Assembly: GCA_964511625.1 (NCBI GenBank)
Contig: CAZEJG010000003.1
Span: 62,001 to 126,000, forward strand
DNA: 64,000 nt
Direction: 5' to 3'
From: Pseudohoeflea sp964511625
Lineage (GTDB): Bacteria > Pseudomonadota > Alphaproteobacteria > Rhizobiales > Rhizobiaceae
Position 1 is the first letter of the stretch. Each line of letters starts with the position of its first letter. Below the pieces are notes generated by a model. It did not search any database, was not told the DNA's origin, and was given only the letters and a program-made list of their open reading frames with translations. The translations under genes and the position numbers were made by a program. Shown here in pieces: positions 25,740 to 33,794 of this stretch.

Positions 25740-26606
25740 ATGGCCGGCCACGCCACACCCCCCACCCAGACCTGGACTTTCATCGACGGCGAATGGGTCG
25801 AGGGCAATCCGCCGCTCCTTGGTCCGCGAACGCACGCAATGTGGCTCGCTTCGGTGGTCTTCGACGGCGCGCGCTGGTTTGACGGGGTCTCGCCCGATCT
25901 CGATCTGCACTGCCAGCGGATCAACCGTTCCGCCGTGGCGCTCGGTCTCGAAGCGACCGTCAGCGCCGAGGAGATCGAGACGCTTGCCGGCGAGGGGATT
26001 AAGAAATTCGACGGCGATACCGCCATCTACATCAAGCCGATGTACTGGGCCGAGCAAGGCGGCTACATGGGCGTACCGGCGGATCCGGATTCAACCCGCT
26101 TCTGCCTATGCCTCTACGAGGCGCCGATGCTGCCGCCGACGGGATTTTCGCTGACGGTCTCGCCGTTCCGCCGGCCGAGTATCGAGGTGGCGCCGACCGA
26201 CGCCAAGGCCGCCTGCCTTTATCCCAACAGCGGCCGGGCGATGCGGGAAGCCCAGTCGCGCGGTTATGACAACGCCTTGATGCTCGACATGAACGGCAAC
26301 GTCGCCGAGACCGCGGCGTCAAACATCTTCATGGTCAGGGACGGTGTGGTCTTCACCCCGATCCCCAATGGCACCTTCCTGTCGGGCATCACCCGCACCC
26401 GCGCCATCAAGCTGATGCGCGAGGCCGGGCGCGAGGTGGTCGAGAAGTCGCTCTCGGTGAAGGATTTCCTCGAGGCCGACGAGATCTTCTCGACCGGCAA
26501 CCACTCCAAGGTGGTGCCGGTCACGAAGTTCGAGGACCGGGAATTCCAGGCAGGCCCCGTCGCGCGGCTGGCGCGCGAGGCCTACATGGACTGGGCGCAT
26601 TCGTAA
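25740..26606 (+). CDS. branched-chain aminotransferase-like PLP enzyme (class IV)
   Basis: Fold-type IV aminotransferase, 288 residues. The PLP lysine is K156 (TDAKAACLYPNSG), followed by the YDNALMLD and NVAETAASNIF blocks with the cofactor glutamate. Similar to IlvE and D-amino-acid transaminases; the exact substrate is not decided. The ATG at 25740 has GAGGAG upstream; the open frame extends 91 codons further but that part is not conserved-looking. About 250 bp separate it from the divergent zinc GTPase gene. Confidence 0.87.
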   Translation: MAGHATPPTQTWTFIDGEWVEGNPPLLGPRTHAMWLASVVFDGARWFDGVSPDLDLHCQRINRSAVALGLEATVSAEEIETLAGEGIKKFDGDTAIYIKPMYWAEQGGYMGVPADPDSTRFCLCLYEAPMLPPTGFSLTVSPFRRPSIEVAPTDAKAACLYPNSGRAMREAQSRGYDNALMLDMNGNVAETAASNIFMVRDGVVFTPIPNGTFLSGITRTRAIKLMREAGREVVEKSLSVKDFLEADEIFSTGNHSKVVPVTKFEDREFQAGPVARLAREAYMDWAHS

Positions 26607-26623
26607 GCGCCCTGGCCTGACGG

Positions 26624-27325
26624 CTACTTCCGCGGCGGGATATTGACCGCCTTCTTGCTCGCCGGGCGCGCCTTGCAGGCCTGAAGCCAGCGGCCGACAT
26701 TCTTGTAGCTGTCGAGTTCGAGATGGTCGGCCGCGCCGTAGAAGCCGCCGAGTACGTCGATCCAGGGCCAGATCGCAATATCTGCGATCGAATAGGCGTC
26801 GCCCACCATCACGTCGCGCCCTTCAAGATGGCCGTCGAGGACCTTGAGGAGCCGTTTGCTTTCCTTGGTGAACCGCTCGAGCGGTCGTTTGTCCTCGATC
26901 TCCTTGCCGCCCATCTTGAAGAAGTAGCCGAACTGCCCGAACATCGGACCGGCGCCACCCATCTGCCACATCAGCCACTGGATGGCGTGGTAGCGTTCGG
27001 CCGGATCCTCGGAGAGGAATTGGCCGGTCTTGTCCGCCAGATAAATCAGGATGGCGCCGGTCTCGAACAGGCCGAGCGGCTTTCCGCCAGGACCGTCGGG
27101 ATCGATGATCGCCGGGATCTTGTTGTTGGGATTGAGCGACAGGAACTCCGGCGTCATCTGGTCGTCGTCCATGATCGAGACGCGATGCGCCTCGTAGGCG
27201 AGTCCCGTTTCCTCGAGCATTGCCGAAACCTTGATGCCGTTGGGTGTGGGAAAGGAATAGAGCTGCAGGACCGAGGGGTCGGCGGCGGGCCAGCGTTTGG
27301 TGATGGGAAAATCGTCGAGGGTCAT
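26624..27325 (-). CDS. glutathione S-transferase (Nu/Ure2-like)
   Basis: 233 residues: thioredoxin-like N-terminal domain (TPNGIKVSAMLEETGLAYE, NPNNKIPAIID, and ETGAILIYLADKTG at the glutathione site) and helical C-terminal domain (SIADIAIWPWI). Matches YfcG/YghU-type enzymes, which act as disulfide-bond reductases with glutathione. ATG at 27325. Convergent with the aminotransferase, 17 bp apart. Confidence 0.9.
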   Translation of the reverse strand: MTLDDFPITKRWPAADPSVLQLYSFPTPNGIKVSAMLEETGLAYEAHRVSIMDDDQMTPEFLSLNPNNKIPAIIDPDGPGGKPLGLFETGAILIYLADKTGQFLSEDPAERYHAIQWLMWQMGGAGPMFGQFGYFFKMGGKEIEDKRPLERFTKESKRLLKVLDGHLEGRDVMVGDAYSIADIAIWPWIDVLGGFYGAADHLELDSYKNVGRWLQACKARPASKKAVNIPPRK

Positions 27326-27450
27326 GCAAAAGCTCCGGTTGTCTAAATGGACTGTGAGCCCGTTCAGTTAGGTGTTGCTATGCGTGCTGCAAGCCCCGGA
27401 GCGCATCACTTGCCTGGTTGGTAATAGAAGCCGGTATCGAAACCACTGTT

Positions 27451-28011
27451 TCACCGGGCTGCCCGCGCGGCCTCTCGTCGTAGTTCCGCAAGAGAACGCT
27501 CCGCCGCTGTTTCCTCGATAAGGCCGGTTTCGACCGAATAGAGAGCCGCCGACACCGTCAACGTATCAGGCAGTATCTTTGCATCGCGCAGCCGCTCCAT
27601 GTCGGTCGCGAGATTATCATGATTGTCGGTGATCGCGCTCGGTGACACGTCGATGCTCATGCGCGCTCTCGCGAGTTCCTGAAACCGGGAGTCCGCGAAT
27701 GCCATCGCACCGCATTTCGTGTGCTGCATGAGCATGATGTGAAAATGCGCGCTTTCCGCTCCCGTCAGTCTCTCGACGAGGAGGCAAAGCGCTGCGATTT
27801 CCTCGATGAAGGCGGCGGTCACCCGTCCACCGTTGTTGCGGAAGACGACCGCCTCGCCAAGCTCCAACCCGACCACGTGCGCGGGATCGACCCGGGCATC
27901 GATGCAGGCGAGAATGACCATGCGCAATTTCGGCAATGCCGGCATGTCACCGGCATCGAAATCCTCGGCAAAGACGCGATTGCGTTGAACAAGCAGCGAT
28001 TTTGGCGTCAT
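27451..28011 (-). CDS. beta-class carbonic anhydrase
   Basis: Reversible hydration of CO2. 186 residues with zinc ligands C36 (ACIDARVDP), H97 and C100 (QHTKCGAM) and the D38/R40 dyad. Smaller than typical CynT enzymes and closer to the short beta family found in Actinobacteria and rhizobia. ATG at 28011 with GGAGAG upstream. It follows the NmrA-like gene by 27 bp and probably shares its TetR-controlled promoter. Confidence 0.9.
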   Translation of the reverse strand: MTPKSLLVQRNRVFAEDFDAGDMPALPKLRMVILACIDARVDPAHVVGLELGEAVVFRNNGGRVTAAFIEEIAALCLLVERLTGAESAHFHIMLMQHTKCGAMAFADSRFQELARARMSIDVSPSAITDNHDNLATDMERLRDAKILPDTLTVSAALYSVETGLIEETAAERSLAELRREAARAAR

Positions 28012-28038
28012 GAAACTCTCCGGAAAGTTCGAAAGGCG

Positions 28039-29160
28039 TCAGGCCAGCTTGGCCGGCGAGACGACGGGAGGGAGATCGGGGCCGTCGAGAAGAAGCAGGC
28101 GCCCGTGGCCTGCCGTTTCTTTCCAATCGGCGTTGTCGTGGGCGGCGAGCGGTCGAACGATGGTGGCACCGCCCTCCGATGCGATTTCACGTCTGAAGCC
28201 GGGGGCAGGTGTGAGAAGCATCTTCAGCATGAAGAGCACGGCGCCCAGCACCGAGGCGTCTTCGACATTGGGCGCAAGGCGGCGCACGTCTTTCGCGTAA
28301 TGGCGCGCCGTATCGGCGAAAGTCTCGGGCGGTTTCCCCGTGAGGCGGAGCACATGATCGGTGGGAGCGCCGATCGCGAAGGCTCCGCGCGCGATCTCCC
28401 CGGCATAGTGACGCAGATTGTAGCTGTCGAAATCGGCGAATCCCATGGCGCGCGCCGCTTTTGAGAACATTCGGAACGAGATCGGCCTGTAATTCACGCG
28501 CCGCTGGAGAACGTCGCTCAGAATGTCGGCCGCGTCGGTTCCGGTCAGAAGCGCAGGCCCGGTCGGGCGCCAGGACGTGCCGGCATGGGGCACCGGATTT
28601 TCCAGCAGGGCAGTCGCGCACCGCGCGATGTCGCGTTCCGAAACCGGCGCGTTGGGGCTTTCTCCGAACGGAAGCGGCAGGACCCCGAGTTTCCTGGTGA
28701 CCGGAAGGGTGAGCAGGTAGGTAAAGGCGAAAATACCTGGATTGAGGTGGATCACGTCCACGTCCGGCATCCATCGCGCGACATTGTTGGCGATCCAGTG
28801 CTCGCGGGTCAGCATAGAGGGATGGACGGGGCTCGGGTTCCATGCCGACAACAGGACGAGCGCTTCGATCCTCGCCGCCTGCGCCGCCAGACACATGAGC
28901 ATCGTGTTGTGGAGGAGGTGCGGAGCGAAGGGCGGAATGTGAAAGGCCCGCTGCACCCCTCTCATGGCGGCTTCGACATCCCGATAGTCGAAGAGATTGC
29001 CGACGAAGATCTCGGCGCCCAGCTTTTCGAGTTCATCCGCCCGCTCATCCTTGCGATGCACGAAGGCCCGAACCTCGTGCCCGTTGCGGCGCAGACGCCT
29101 GACCGTATCGCGACCGATCCGGCCCGCAGCTGACGTCACGAGACATTTGACACGTGTCAT
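28039..29160 (-). CDS. NmrA-like NAD(P)-binding protein
   Basis: 373 residues, atypical SDR. Nucleotide loop VTSAAGRIGRDTVRRL (about 8-23), with an HRKDER stretch after beta-2 that suggests NADPH. No YxxxK catalytic pair, as in NmrA/HSCARG sensors and quinone reductases of this family. The C-terminal 100 residues are extra and unassigned. Divergent from the TetR gene at 29250 and upstream of carbonic anhydrase; likely the first gene of a TetR-controlled pair. Confidence 0.82.
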   Translation of the reverse strand: MTRVKCLVTSAAGRIGRDTVRRLRRNGHEVRAFVHRKDERADELEKLGAEIFVGNLFDYRDVEAAMRGVQRAFHIPPFAPHLLHNTMLMCLAAQAARIEALVLLSAWNPSPVHPSMLTREHWIANNVARWMPDVDVIHLNPGIFAFTYLLTLPVTRKLGVLPLPFGESPNAPVSERDIARCATALLENPVPHAGTSWRPTGPALLTGTDAADILSDVLQRRVNYRPISFRMFSKAARAMGFADFDSYNLRHYAGEIARGAFAIGAPTDHVLRLTGKPPETFADTARHYAKDVRRLAPNVEDASVLGAVLFMLKMLLTPAPGFRREIASEGGATIVRPLAAHDNADWKETAGHGRLLLLDGPDLPPVVSPAKLA

Positions 29161-29186
29161 GAGAGGAGCGCCTTTTAGATGTTGAT

Positions 29187-29220
29187 TGTAATCTGTAATT
29201 ATTGATGATATATGTAATCT
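29187..29220. promoter_or_regulatory. candidate operator: TGTAATCT direct repeats
   Basis: TGTAATCT occurs at 29187-29194 and 29213-29220, with a third partial TGTAAT at 29194-29199, in an AT-rich 89-bp spacer between the NmrA-like and TetR genes. Spacing of 26 bp puts the repeats on nearly the same helix face. Likely repressor site. Confidence 0.5.
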
Positions 29221-29249
29221 AAATTGTCAACCCCCTGTATGAGGCGCAC

Positions 29250-29801
29250 ATGGCACGCGTTTCCGACGCCGAAAAAAGGAAATCACACGACCGCATTCTC
29301 GATGCGGCCGCGTCGCTGTTCCGGGAGAGGGGGGTTGGCGAAACGAGCGTCGCCCAGGTGATGGAAGCGGCAGGCATGACCCATGGCGGCTTCTATCGGC
29401 ATTTCGCCGACAAGGACGAGTTGACGGCCGCCGCATTCAGCCGCGCCGCCGAAAAAGTTGTCGCAGATTTGGAAGGTGCGGACGTTGAAAGGGCAGAAGC
29501 AGCCCTGGCGGAGTATGTTTCCACCTATCTCTCGCTCGATCATGTGGGAAACCCCGGAAAAGGGTGTCCGATAGCGGCTCTCGGAACGGAGATCGGACGC
29601 TCGTCGGCCGCGATCCGTCGCCAGGGCGAAGGCGTTGTCCGTCAAGTCGCTTCGCTTCTGGCTGGGAAGGCCGACCAAGGCGGCTATGCGCGGCTGGCGC
29701 TACTGGTGGGGGCGGTCACACTTGCCCGGATGACGAAGGACGAAGGCCAAGCCGCGGTGATCCTTCAGGAAGCCCGGGCGGCTTTCGATGCTATGGCCTG
29801 A
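29250..29801 (+). CDS. TetR-family transcriptional regulator
   Basis: 183 residues: helix-turn-helix TSVAQVMEAAGMTHGGFYRH (about 33-52) then FADKDEL, and a C-terminal domain with a GCPIAALGTEIG block found in TetR regulators near reductase or transport genes. ATG at 29250. Divergent from the NmrA-like/carbonic anhydrase pair, which it probably represses through the intergenic repeats. Ends convergent with a TadG-like gene. Confidence 0.87.
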   Translation: MARVSDAEKRKSHDRILDAAASLFRERGVGETSVAQVMEAAGMTHGGFYRHFADKDELTAAAFSRAAEKVVADLEGADVERAEAALAEYVSTYLSLDHVGNPGKGCPIAALGTEIGRSSAAIRRQGEGVVRQVASLLAGKADQGGYARLALLVGAVTLARMTKDEGQAAVILQEARAAFDAMA

Positions 29802-29808
29802 ACGCAAA

Positions 29809-29838
29809 CAAAAAAACGCCGGCCACGGGGGCCGGCGT
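29809..29838 (-). terminator. terminator of the first TadG-like gene
   Basis: Minus strand: perfect 9-bp stem ACGCCGGCC/GGCCGGCGT with a 5-nt loop followed by six T. It lies 26 bp past the stop at 29864. The reverse reading could also end the TetR message. Confidence 0.9.
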
Positions 29839-29863
29839 GATTGGCGTATGGTGGTCGTCGTGA

Positions 29864-31141
29864 TCAGTAAACCAGCCGGGGCATGGTGGTCGCCGAGTTG
29901 AGAAGCTCTTTCATCGCGTCAGGGATCGAGTCCCCGAAGCCGACTTCGGAAAACAGGCCGGGCGTGGCGCATTTGGCCAGCGTCGCGGGGATGTCGGCCT
30001 GGAACGGCGCCACCCAGTTGCGATAGAAGGAGTTCGTCGGCAGCGGCAGGTAGGTCGTGTAGAGCACCGCCAACTTGTAGCCCTTCTTCTTGATTAACTC
30101 GCACGCCTTGATGTCGAGCGGCTCGATGCAGCGGGTTCCGTTCACCTTGTTCTTGGTGCAGGTATAGGGCTTGTTGGCGTCGCCCACGCCGTCGGTAACC
30201 ACGAAGACGATCTTTTCGGAATCGTCGCCCTTGGCTTCGTCCGTCTTGATCTTGTTGCGCAACGCTTTCAGCGTGTTGTCGAAATCGGTCTGCTGGTCGT
30301 CGTCGTACCCCTGGTAAGGGATCGTCATCAGATCAAGTCCGGCGGTCAGCGTCTTCTGGGTGTCGAAATCGCTCGAAGGCGCCGCGACTTCCGTCAATTC
30401 GAGTTTCTCCGCCTTCTGACCGAAGGAATAGACGCCGACCTTGAACTGTCCCGGATAGAACTGCTTGTGCTTGATCTCGTCCATCAGTTTCTCGGTCGCA
30501 TTGCGCACGATGTCGATGCGCATGTTCACCCCGATCGCCTTGGCGAGATTGTAGTAGTTGTCGCCGTCATTGTCCGAGTGACAAGCAAATGCGCAGTTGT
30601 CGTCCGTAGCGCCGATCATCTTCGTGATATCTGCTTGCGTTGCCGCGACACCCATCGACGGCGTGTTGTCGAGGAGCATGTAGATGCTCATCTTCTGGTC
30701 GATGCGCGAGCTGGCGAGAACTTCGTTCGCGATCTTGACCTGATTGCGGTTGAACACGTGCATGATGGTCGTCTCGACGTCCGCATCGTAAACGGCATGA
30801 GCTTCCAGCGCGCCGCCTGTATTGGTGACCTTGACGCTGAAGGAATTGAGCTTGATGCCGTACTCCTGCTCGATATTGGCGACCATCATCGCGTTTCCGA
30901 ACAGCTCCGACGCCGGATACGTCTTGGTTTCGCCGGTGATCTTGAGTTCGGTCTTCGCGCTCTGCAAGGCTGCAAGGACTGCGGAATCGGCCGCGTCGTC
31001 GAGCTTCGTTCGCGCCGAGTAGGCGTTGGTGAGATCGAGACCGAGGCCGGCCGCCGCAAACAGCGGCAAGATCGCGATGGCTGCCGTGATCGCGAAATTT
31101 CCTCGATTGTCGCGTTTGAACTTCTTGAGCAGGGCACGCAT
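29864..31141 (-). CDS. TadG-like pilus assembly protein with VWA domain (1 of 3)
   Basis: 425 residues. An N-terminal TadE/TadG prepilin-like segment (RDNRGNFAITAAIAILPLF) anchors it in the inner membrane, with a von Willebrand A domain facing the periplasm. The MIDAS loop reads DNTPS, keeping Asp and the last Ser, with Thr in the middle. VVTDGVGD is the later metal residue. A CAFACH motif (CxxxCH) follows, common in rhizobial members. ATG at 31141 has GGAG upstream. No flp/tad secretion genes are nearby, so it is an orphan locus. Confidence 0.85.
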   Translation of the reverse strand: MRALLKKFKRDNRGNFAITAAIAILPLFAAAGLGLDLTNAYSARTKLDDAADSAVLAALQSAKTELKITGETKTYPASELFGNAMMVANIEQEYGIKLNSFSVKVTNTGGALEAHAVYDADVETTIMHVFNRNQVKIANEVLASSRIDQKMSIYMLLDNTPSMGVAATQADITKMIGATDDNCAFACHSDNDGDNYYNLAKAIGVNMRIDIVRNATEKLMDEIKHKQFYPGQFKVGVYSFGQKAEKLELTEVAAPSSDFDTQKTLTAGLDLMTIPYQGYDDDQQTDFDNTLKALRNKIKTDEAKGDDSEKIVFVVTDGVGDANKPYTCTKNKVNGTRCIEPLDIKACELIKKKGYKLAVLYTTYLPLPTNSFYRNWVAPFQADIPATLAKCATPGLFSEVGFGDSIPDAMKELLNSATTMPRLVY

Positions 31142-31492
31142 GCGCTTTCTCCGTGATCGTTTCCTGAAAGATAGCGTCAAAACGTTATGAATTTTTGCGT
31201 AACTCCGGTCGAATCCGTGGTCTGTGGTTCACCTTCCGGTAAGCATGAACAGGCGGCACCGGCGCGCGGTAATGTGCAGCGTCAACCGCATGCTCCCCTG
31301 ATCGGAACAAAAGCGCCCCTCCTCGCGTTGCCAGAGCAGGGGTGCGACACTATGTTGGGCTCAAGACGTTGAAAAAGCTATTTCCCGAAGCGGGCCTTCC
31401 GCCGCCCGCCGCATTGAAGTTCAAGGTGCGCACCGCACGATTTTTCCAAAAGGCGCAAACGGCGCCGAAAACCTGAAAAGGGAGAAAAAACC
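31142..31492. other. 351-bp intergenic region upstream of sodB
   Basis: Divergent spacer between the TadG-like gene and sodB. No gene visible. It contains an EcfG-type promoter (31304-31329) and a long presumed 5' leader for sodB. The half next to the TadG-like gene is AT-richer and should carry that gene's promoter, but I cannot place it. Confidence 0.6.
31304..31329 (+). promoter_or_regulatory. EcfG/RpoE2-type promoter upstream of sodB
   Basis: GGAAC, 17 bases, CGTT, an exact match to the alphaproteobacterial general-stress sigma consensus. It points towards sodB, whose ATG is about 165 bp downstream. Confidence 0.6.
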
Positions 31493-32095
31493 ATGGCTCT
31501 CGAACTGCCTTCCCTGCCATACGACTACGAGGCACTCGCCCCCTACATGTCGAAGGAAACCCTCGAGTTTCACCACGACAAGCACCACCAGGCCTATGTC
31601 ACCAAGGGCAACGAGCTGATTTCCGGCTCTCCCTATGAAGGCAAGTCGATCGAGGAGATCTGCAAGGCCGCCTACAAGGACGGAAATGCGGGCCTGATCA
31701 ACAATGTCGGCCAGCATTACAACCACGTTCATTTCTGGCAGTGGATGAAGAAGGGCGGCGGCGGCAACAAGCTGCCGGGCGCCCTGCAGAAGGCGATCGA
31801 CAGCGATCTGGGCGGTTTCGACAAGTTCAAGGCGGATTTCGTCGCCGCCGGCGTCGGCCAGTTCGGTTCCGGTTGGGCATGGCTGGCCGTCAAGGACGGC
31901 AAGGTCCAGATCATGAAGACCCCGAACGGCGAGAACCCGCTGATGCACGGCGCAAGCCCGATTCTCGGCGTCGACGTGTGGGAGCACTCCTACTACATCG
32001 ACTACCGCAACGCGCGCCCGAAGTACCTCGAGGCCTTCGTCGACAATCTCATCAACTGGGATCATGTCCTGGAAATGTACGAGGCCGCAGTCTGA
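31493..32095 (+). CDS. sodB: iron-type superoxide dismutase
   Basis: Dismutates superoxide. 200 residues with the four metal ligands H27, H78 (NHVHFW), D161 and H165 (DVWEHSYY). GQFGSGWAWL fits Fe/Mn enzymes; the metal (Fe or Mn, or cambialistic) is not certain from sequence. ATG at 31493 with GGGAG upstream. Preceded by an EcfG-type promoter and followed by a strong terminator, so monocistronic. Confidence 0.95.
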   Translation: MALELPSLPYDYEALAPYMSKETLEFHHDKHHQAYVTKGNELISGSPYEGKSIEEICKAAYKDGNAGLINNVGQHYNHVHFWQWMKKGGGGNKLPGALQKAIDSDLGGFDKFKADFVAAGVGQFGSGWAWLAVKDGKVQIMKTPNGENPLMHGASPILGVDVWEHSYYIDYRNARPKYLEAFVDNLINWDHVLEMYEAAV

Positions 32096-32143
32096 TCGCA
32101 GGCTGTGCCGATCCGGGACGGTGCTGTGCCGGAATGATACACC

Positions 32144-32178
32144 GTCCTTCGGGGTTTCTGACCCCGGAGGACTTTTTG
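32144..32178 (+). terminator. sodB terminator
   Basis: 11-bp stem GTCCTTCGGGG/CCCCGGAGGAC (one G-T pair), 7-nt loop, then TTTTTG. 48 bp beyond the sodB stop. Confidence 0.9.
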
Positions 32179-32317
32179 TTTCAGGGCTGACAGTGACCGA
32201 TTTTTACAAGCGTGTCGGCCTGTTCACGCGGATGTGACTTCCCGCTTCGCGTTCATGCCGCGATCATGGGGCGGTCCATCCAAGCCCAACCCGACCAGTT
32301 CATCCACGGAGACATAC

Positions 32318-32764
32318 ATGAAAGTCAGAACCCTGATCACCACTGCCGCCTTCGGTCTCGCGGCCGTCGCGGCAGCCTATGCCGCCGAACCGCAGGAAAT
32401 GCGCCAGGAGATGATGAAGAAGGTGGGCGGCGCGACCGGCGCCATGGCGAAGATGGTCAAGGGCGAGGCGGATTTCGACCAGGCCAAAGTCATCGAGGCC
32501 CTGACGACGATTTCCGAGACGATGGCCGGATTCCCGGCGCAGTTCCCGGAAGGTTCTGAAACCGGCATGGACACGGAAGCCGCGCCGGCGATCTGGACCA
32601 ACATGGATGACTTCAAGAAGAAGTCGATGGCGCTGAAGACGGACGCCGACGCGGCCATCGCCAATCCGCCCGCAGACCTCGATGGACTGAAGACCGTGTT
32701 CGGTCCGCTGACCAAGAATTGCGGCGCCTGCCACGAAACCTACAGGCTGAAGAAAGAGGGATGA
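32318..32764 (+). CDS. cytochrome c' family protein
   Basis: 148 residues: Sec signal peptide (TLITTAAFGLAAVAAAYAAE), four-helix-bundle body and a single C-terminal haem site CGACH (135-139), the standard cytochrome c' layout. Periplasmic. Members bind NO or act in electron transfer. ATG at 32318 with CGGAG upstream. The stop overlaps the start of the dihaem cytochrome (ATGA), so the two proteins are made together and probably interact. Confidence 0.92.
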   Translation: MKVRTLITTAAFGLAAVAAAYAAEPQEMRQEMMKKVGGATGAMAKMVKGEADFDQAKVIEALTTISETMAGFPAQFPEGSETGMDTEAAPAIWTNMDDFKKKSMALKTDADAAIANPPADLDGLKTVFGPLTKNCGACHETYRLKKEG

Positions 32765-33729
32765 CATCCCCGTCCGGTAAGCATGAGCAGCCCGCCTCGA
32801 AAGGGGCGGGTCGTTTTATCATTGGCGGATTGCTGGTGGCGGCCGTCGTCGGAGCTGGCGTTTTCTGGTTCGTGACCGCGCCGCGTCCGCTTGACCAGGA
32901 ACGTCTTGTCGCGATCGAAGCAGTAGATGCCGACCCCGGCCGCGGCGAAACGATATTCTGGGCGGGCGGTTGCGCTTCCTGCCACGCCGCTGACGGCGCT
33001 GAAGGCGAGGACCGCAAGGTCCTGTCGGGCGGTCATCGGCTGACCAGCGACTTCGGCACTTTCGTGGTGCCCAACATCTCGCCGGACCCGGATGCCGGCA
33101 TCGGCAGATGGTCGCTCGCCGATTTCTCCAATGCCATGCTCGCCGGCGTCAGCCCGTCGGGCGGGCATTTCTATCCGTCCTTTCCCTACGGTTCTTATGT
33201 CCGGATGACCGATCAGGACGTTGCGGACCTCTTTGCCTATCTCGGTACGCTGCCGCCCAGCGATCAGGCCAACGCCGCCCACGAACTGAAGTTTCCTTTC
33301 TCGATCCGCCGCCTGGTGGGTGGATGGAAGTTTCTGTTCTTCAACGACGCTCCCCGGGTGGAACTCGCCGATGGCGATGACCAGCTCAAGCGCGGCCAGT
33401 ATCTGGTCGAAGGTCCGGGCCACTGCGGCGAGTGCCACACGCCGCGCAATTTCCTCGGCGGCTTCCGATCGAACGAATGGCTGGCGGGAGCGCCCAATCC
33501 GGAAGGCAAGGGCGTGGTGCCCAACATCACGCCGGGCGGTCCGGACGTGTCGGGCTGGAGCGCGTCCGACATCGCCTACTATCTCGAAAGCGGCTTCACG
33601 CCGGATTTCGACAGCGTCGGCGGATCCATGGTCGACGTTCAGAAGAACATGGCGGAGCTGGAAGCCTCCGACCGCGAGGCGATCGCCGCCTATCTCAAGG
33701 CCGTTCCCTCAAGGCCGAACGGCTACTGA
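32761..33729 (+). CDS. membrane-anchored dihaem cytochrome c
   Basis: 322 residues: an N-terminal membrane anchor (about 18-40) and two c-type haem domains, CASCH near residue 71 and CGECH near residue 223, each followed by a VVPNI-type methionine-domain segment. Resembles the cytochrome subunits that accept electrons from periplasmic dehydrogenases. Translation is coupled to cytochrome c' by a four-base overlap. No dehydrogenase gene is adjacent, so its donor is unknown. Confidence 0.88.
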   Translation: MTSPSGKHEQPASKGAGRFIIGGLLVAAVVGAGVFWFVTAPRPLDQERLVAIEAVDADPGRGETIFWAGGCASCHAADGAEGEDRKVLSGGHRLTSDFGTFVVPNISPDPDAGIGRWSLADFSNAMLAGVSPSGGHFYPSFPYGSYVRMTDQDVADLFAYLGTLPPSDQANAAHELKFPFSIRRLVGGWKFLFFNDAPRVELADGDDQLKRGQYLVEGPGHCGECHTPRNFLGGFRSNEWLAGAPNPEGKGVVPNITPGGPDVSGWSASDIAYYLESGFTPDFDSVGGSMVDVQKNMAELEASDREAIAAYLKAVPSRPNGY

Positions 33730-33757
33730 TCGCCGAACACACGGTCGCAAAATGGAA

Positions 33758-33784
33758 AGCGCCGGGCGCAAGACGCCCGGCGCT
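33758..33784 (-). terminator. terminator of TadG-like gene 2
   Basis: 11-bp perfect stem AGCGCCGGGCG/CGCCCGGCGCT, 5-nt loop, followed on the minus strand by TTTCCATTTTG. Almost identical in sequence to the hairpin after TadG-like gene 3 (35244-35268). Confidence 0.75.
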
Positions 33785-33794
33785 CGCTCGCGAG

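Noticed and set aside
31229..31250. Similarity of a word upstream of sodB (TCCGGTAAGCATGA) to the start of the dihaem cytochrome gene at 32773
   Set aside because: A 14-base match is expected by chance in 64 kb and the similarity does not extend.
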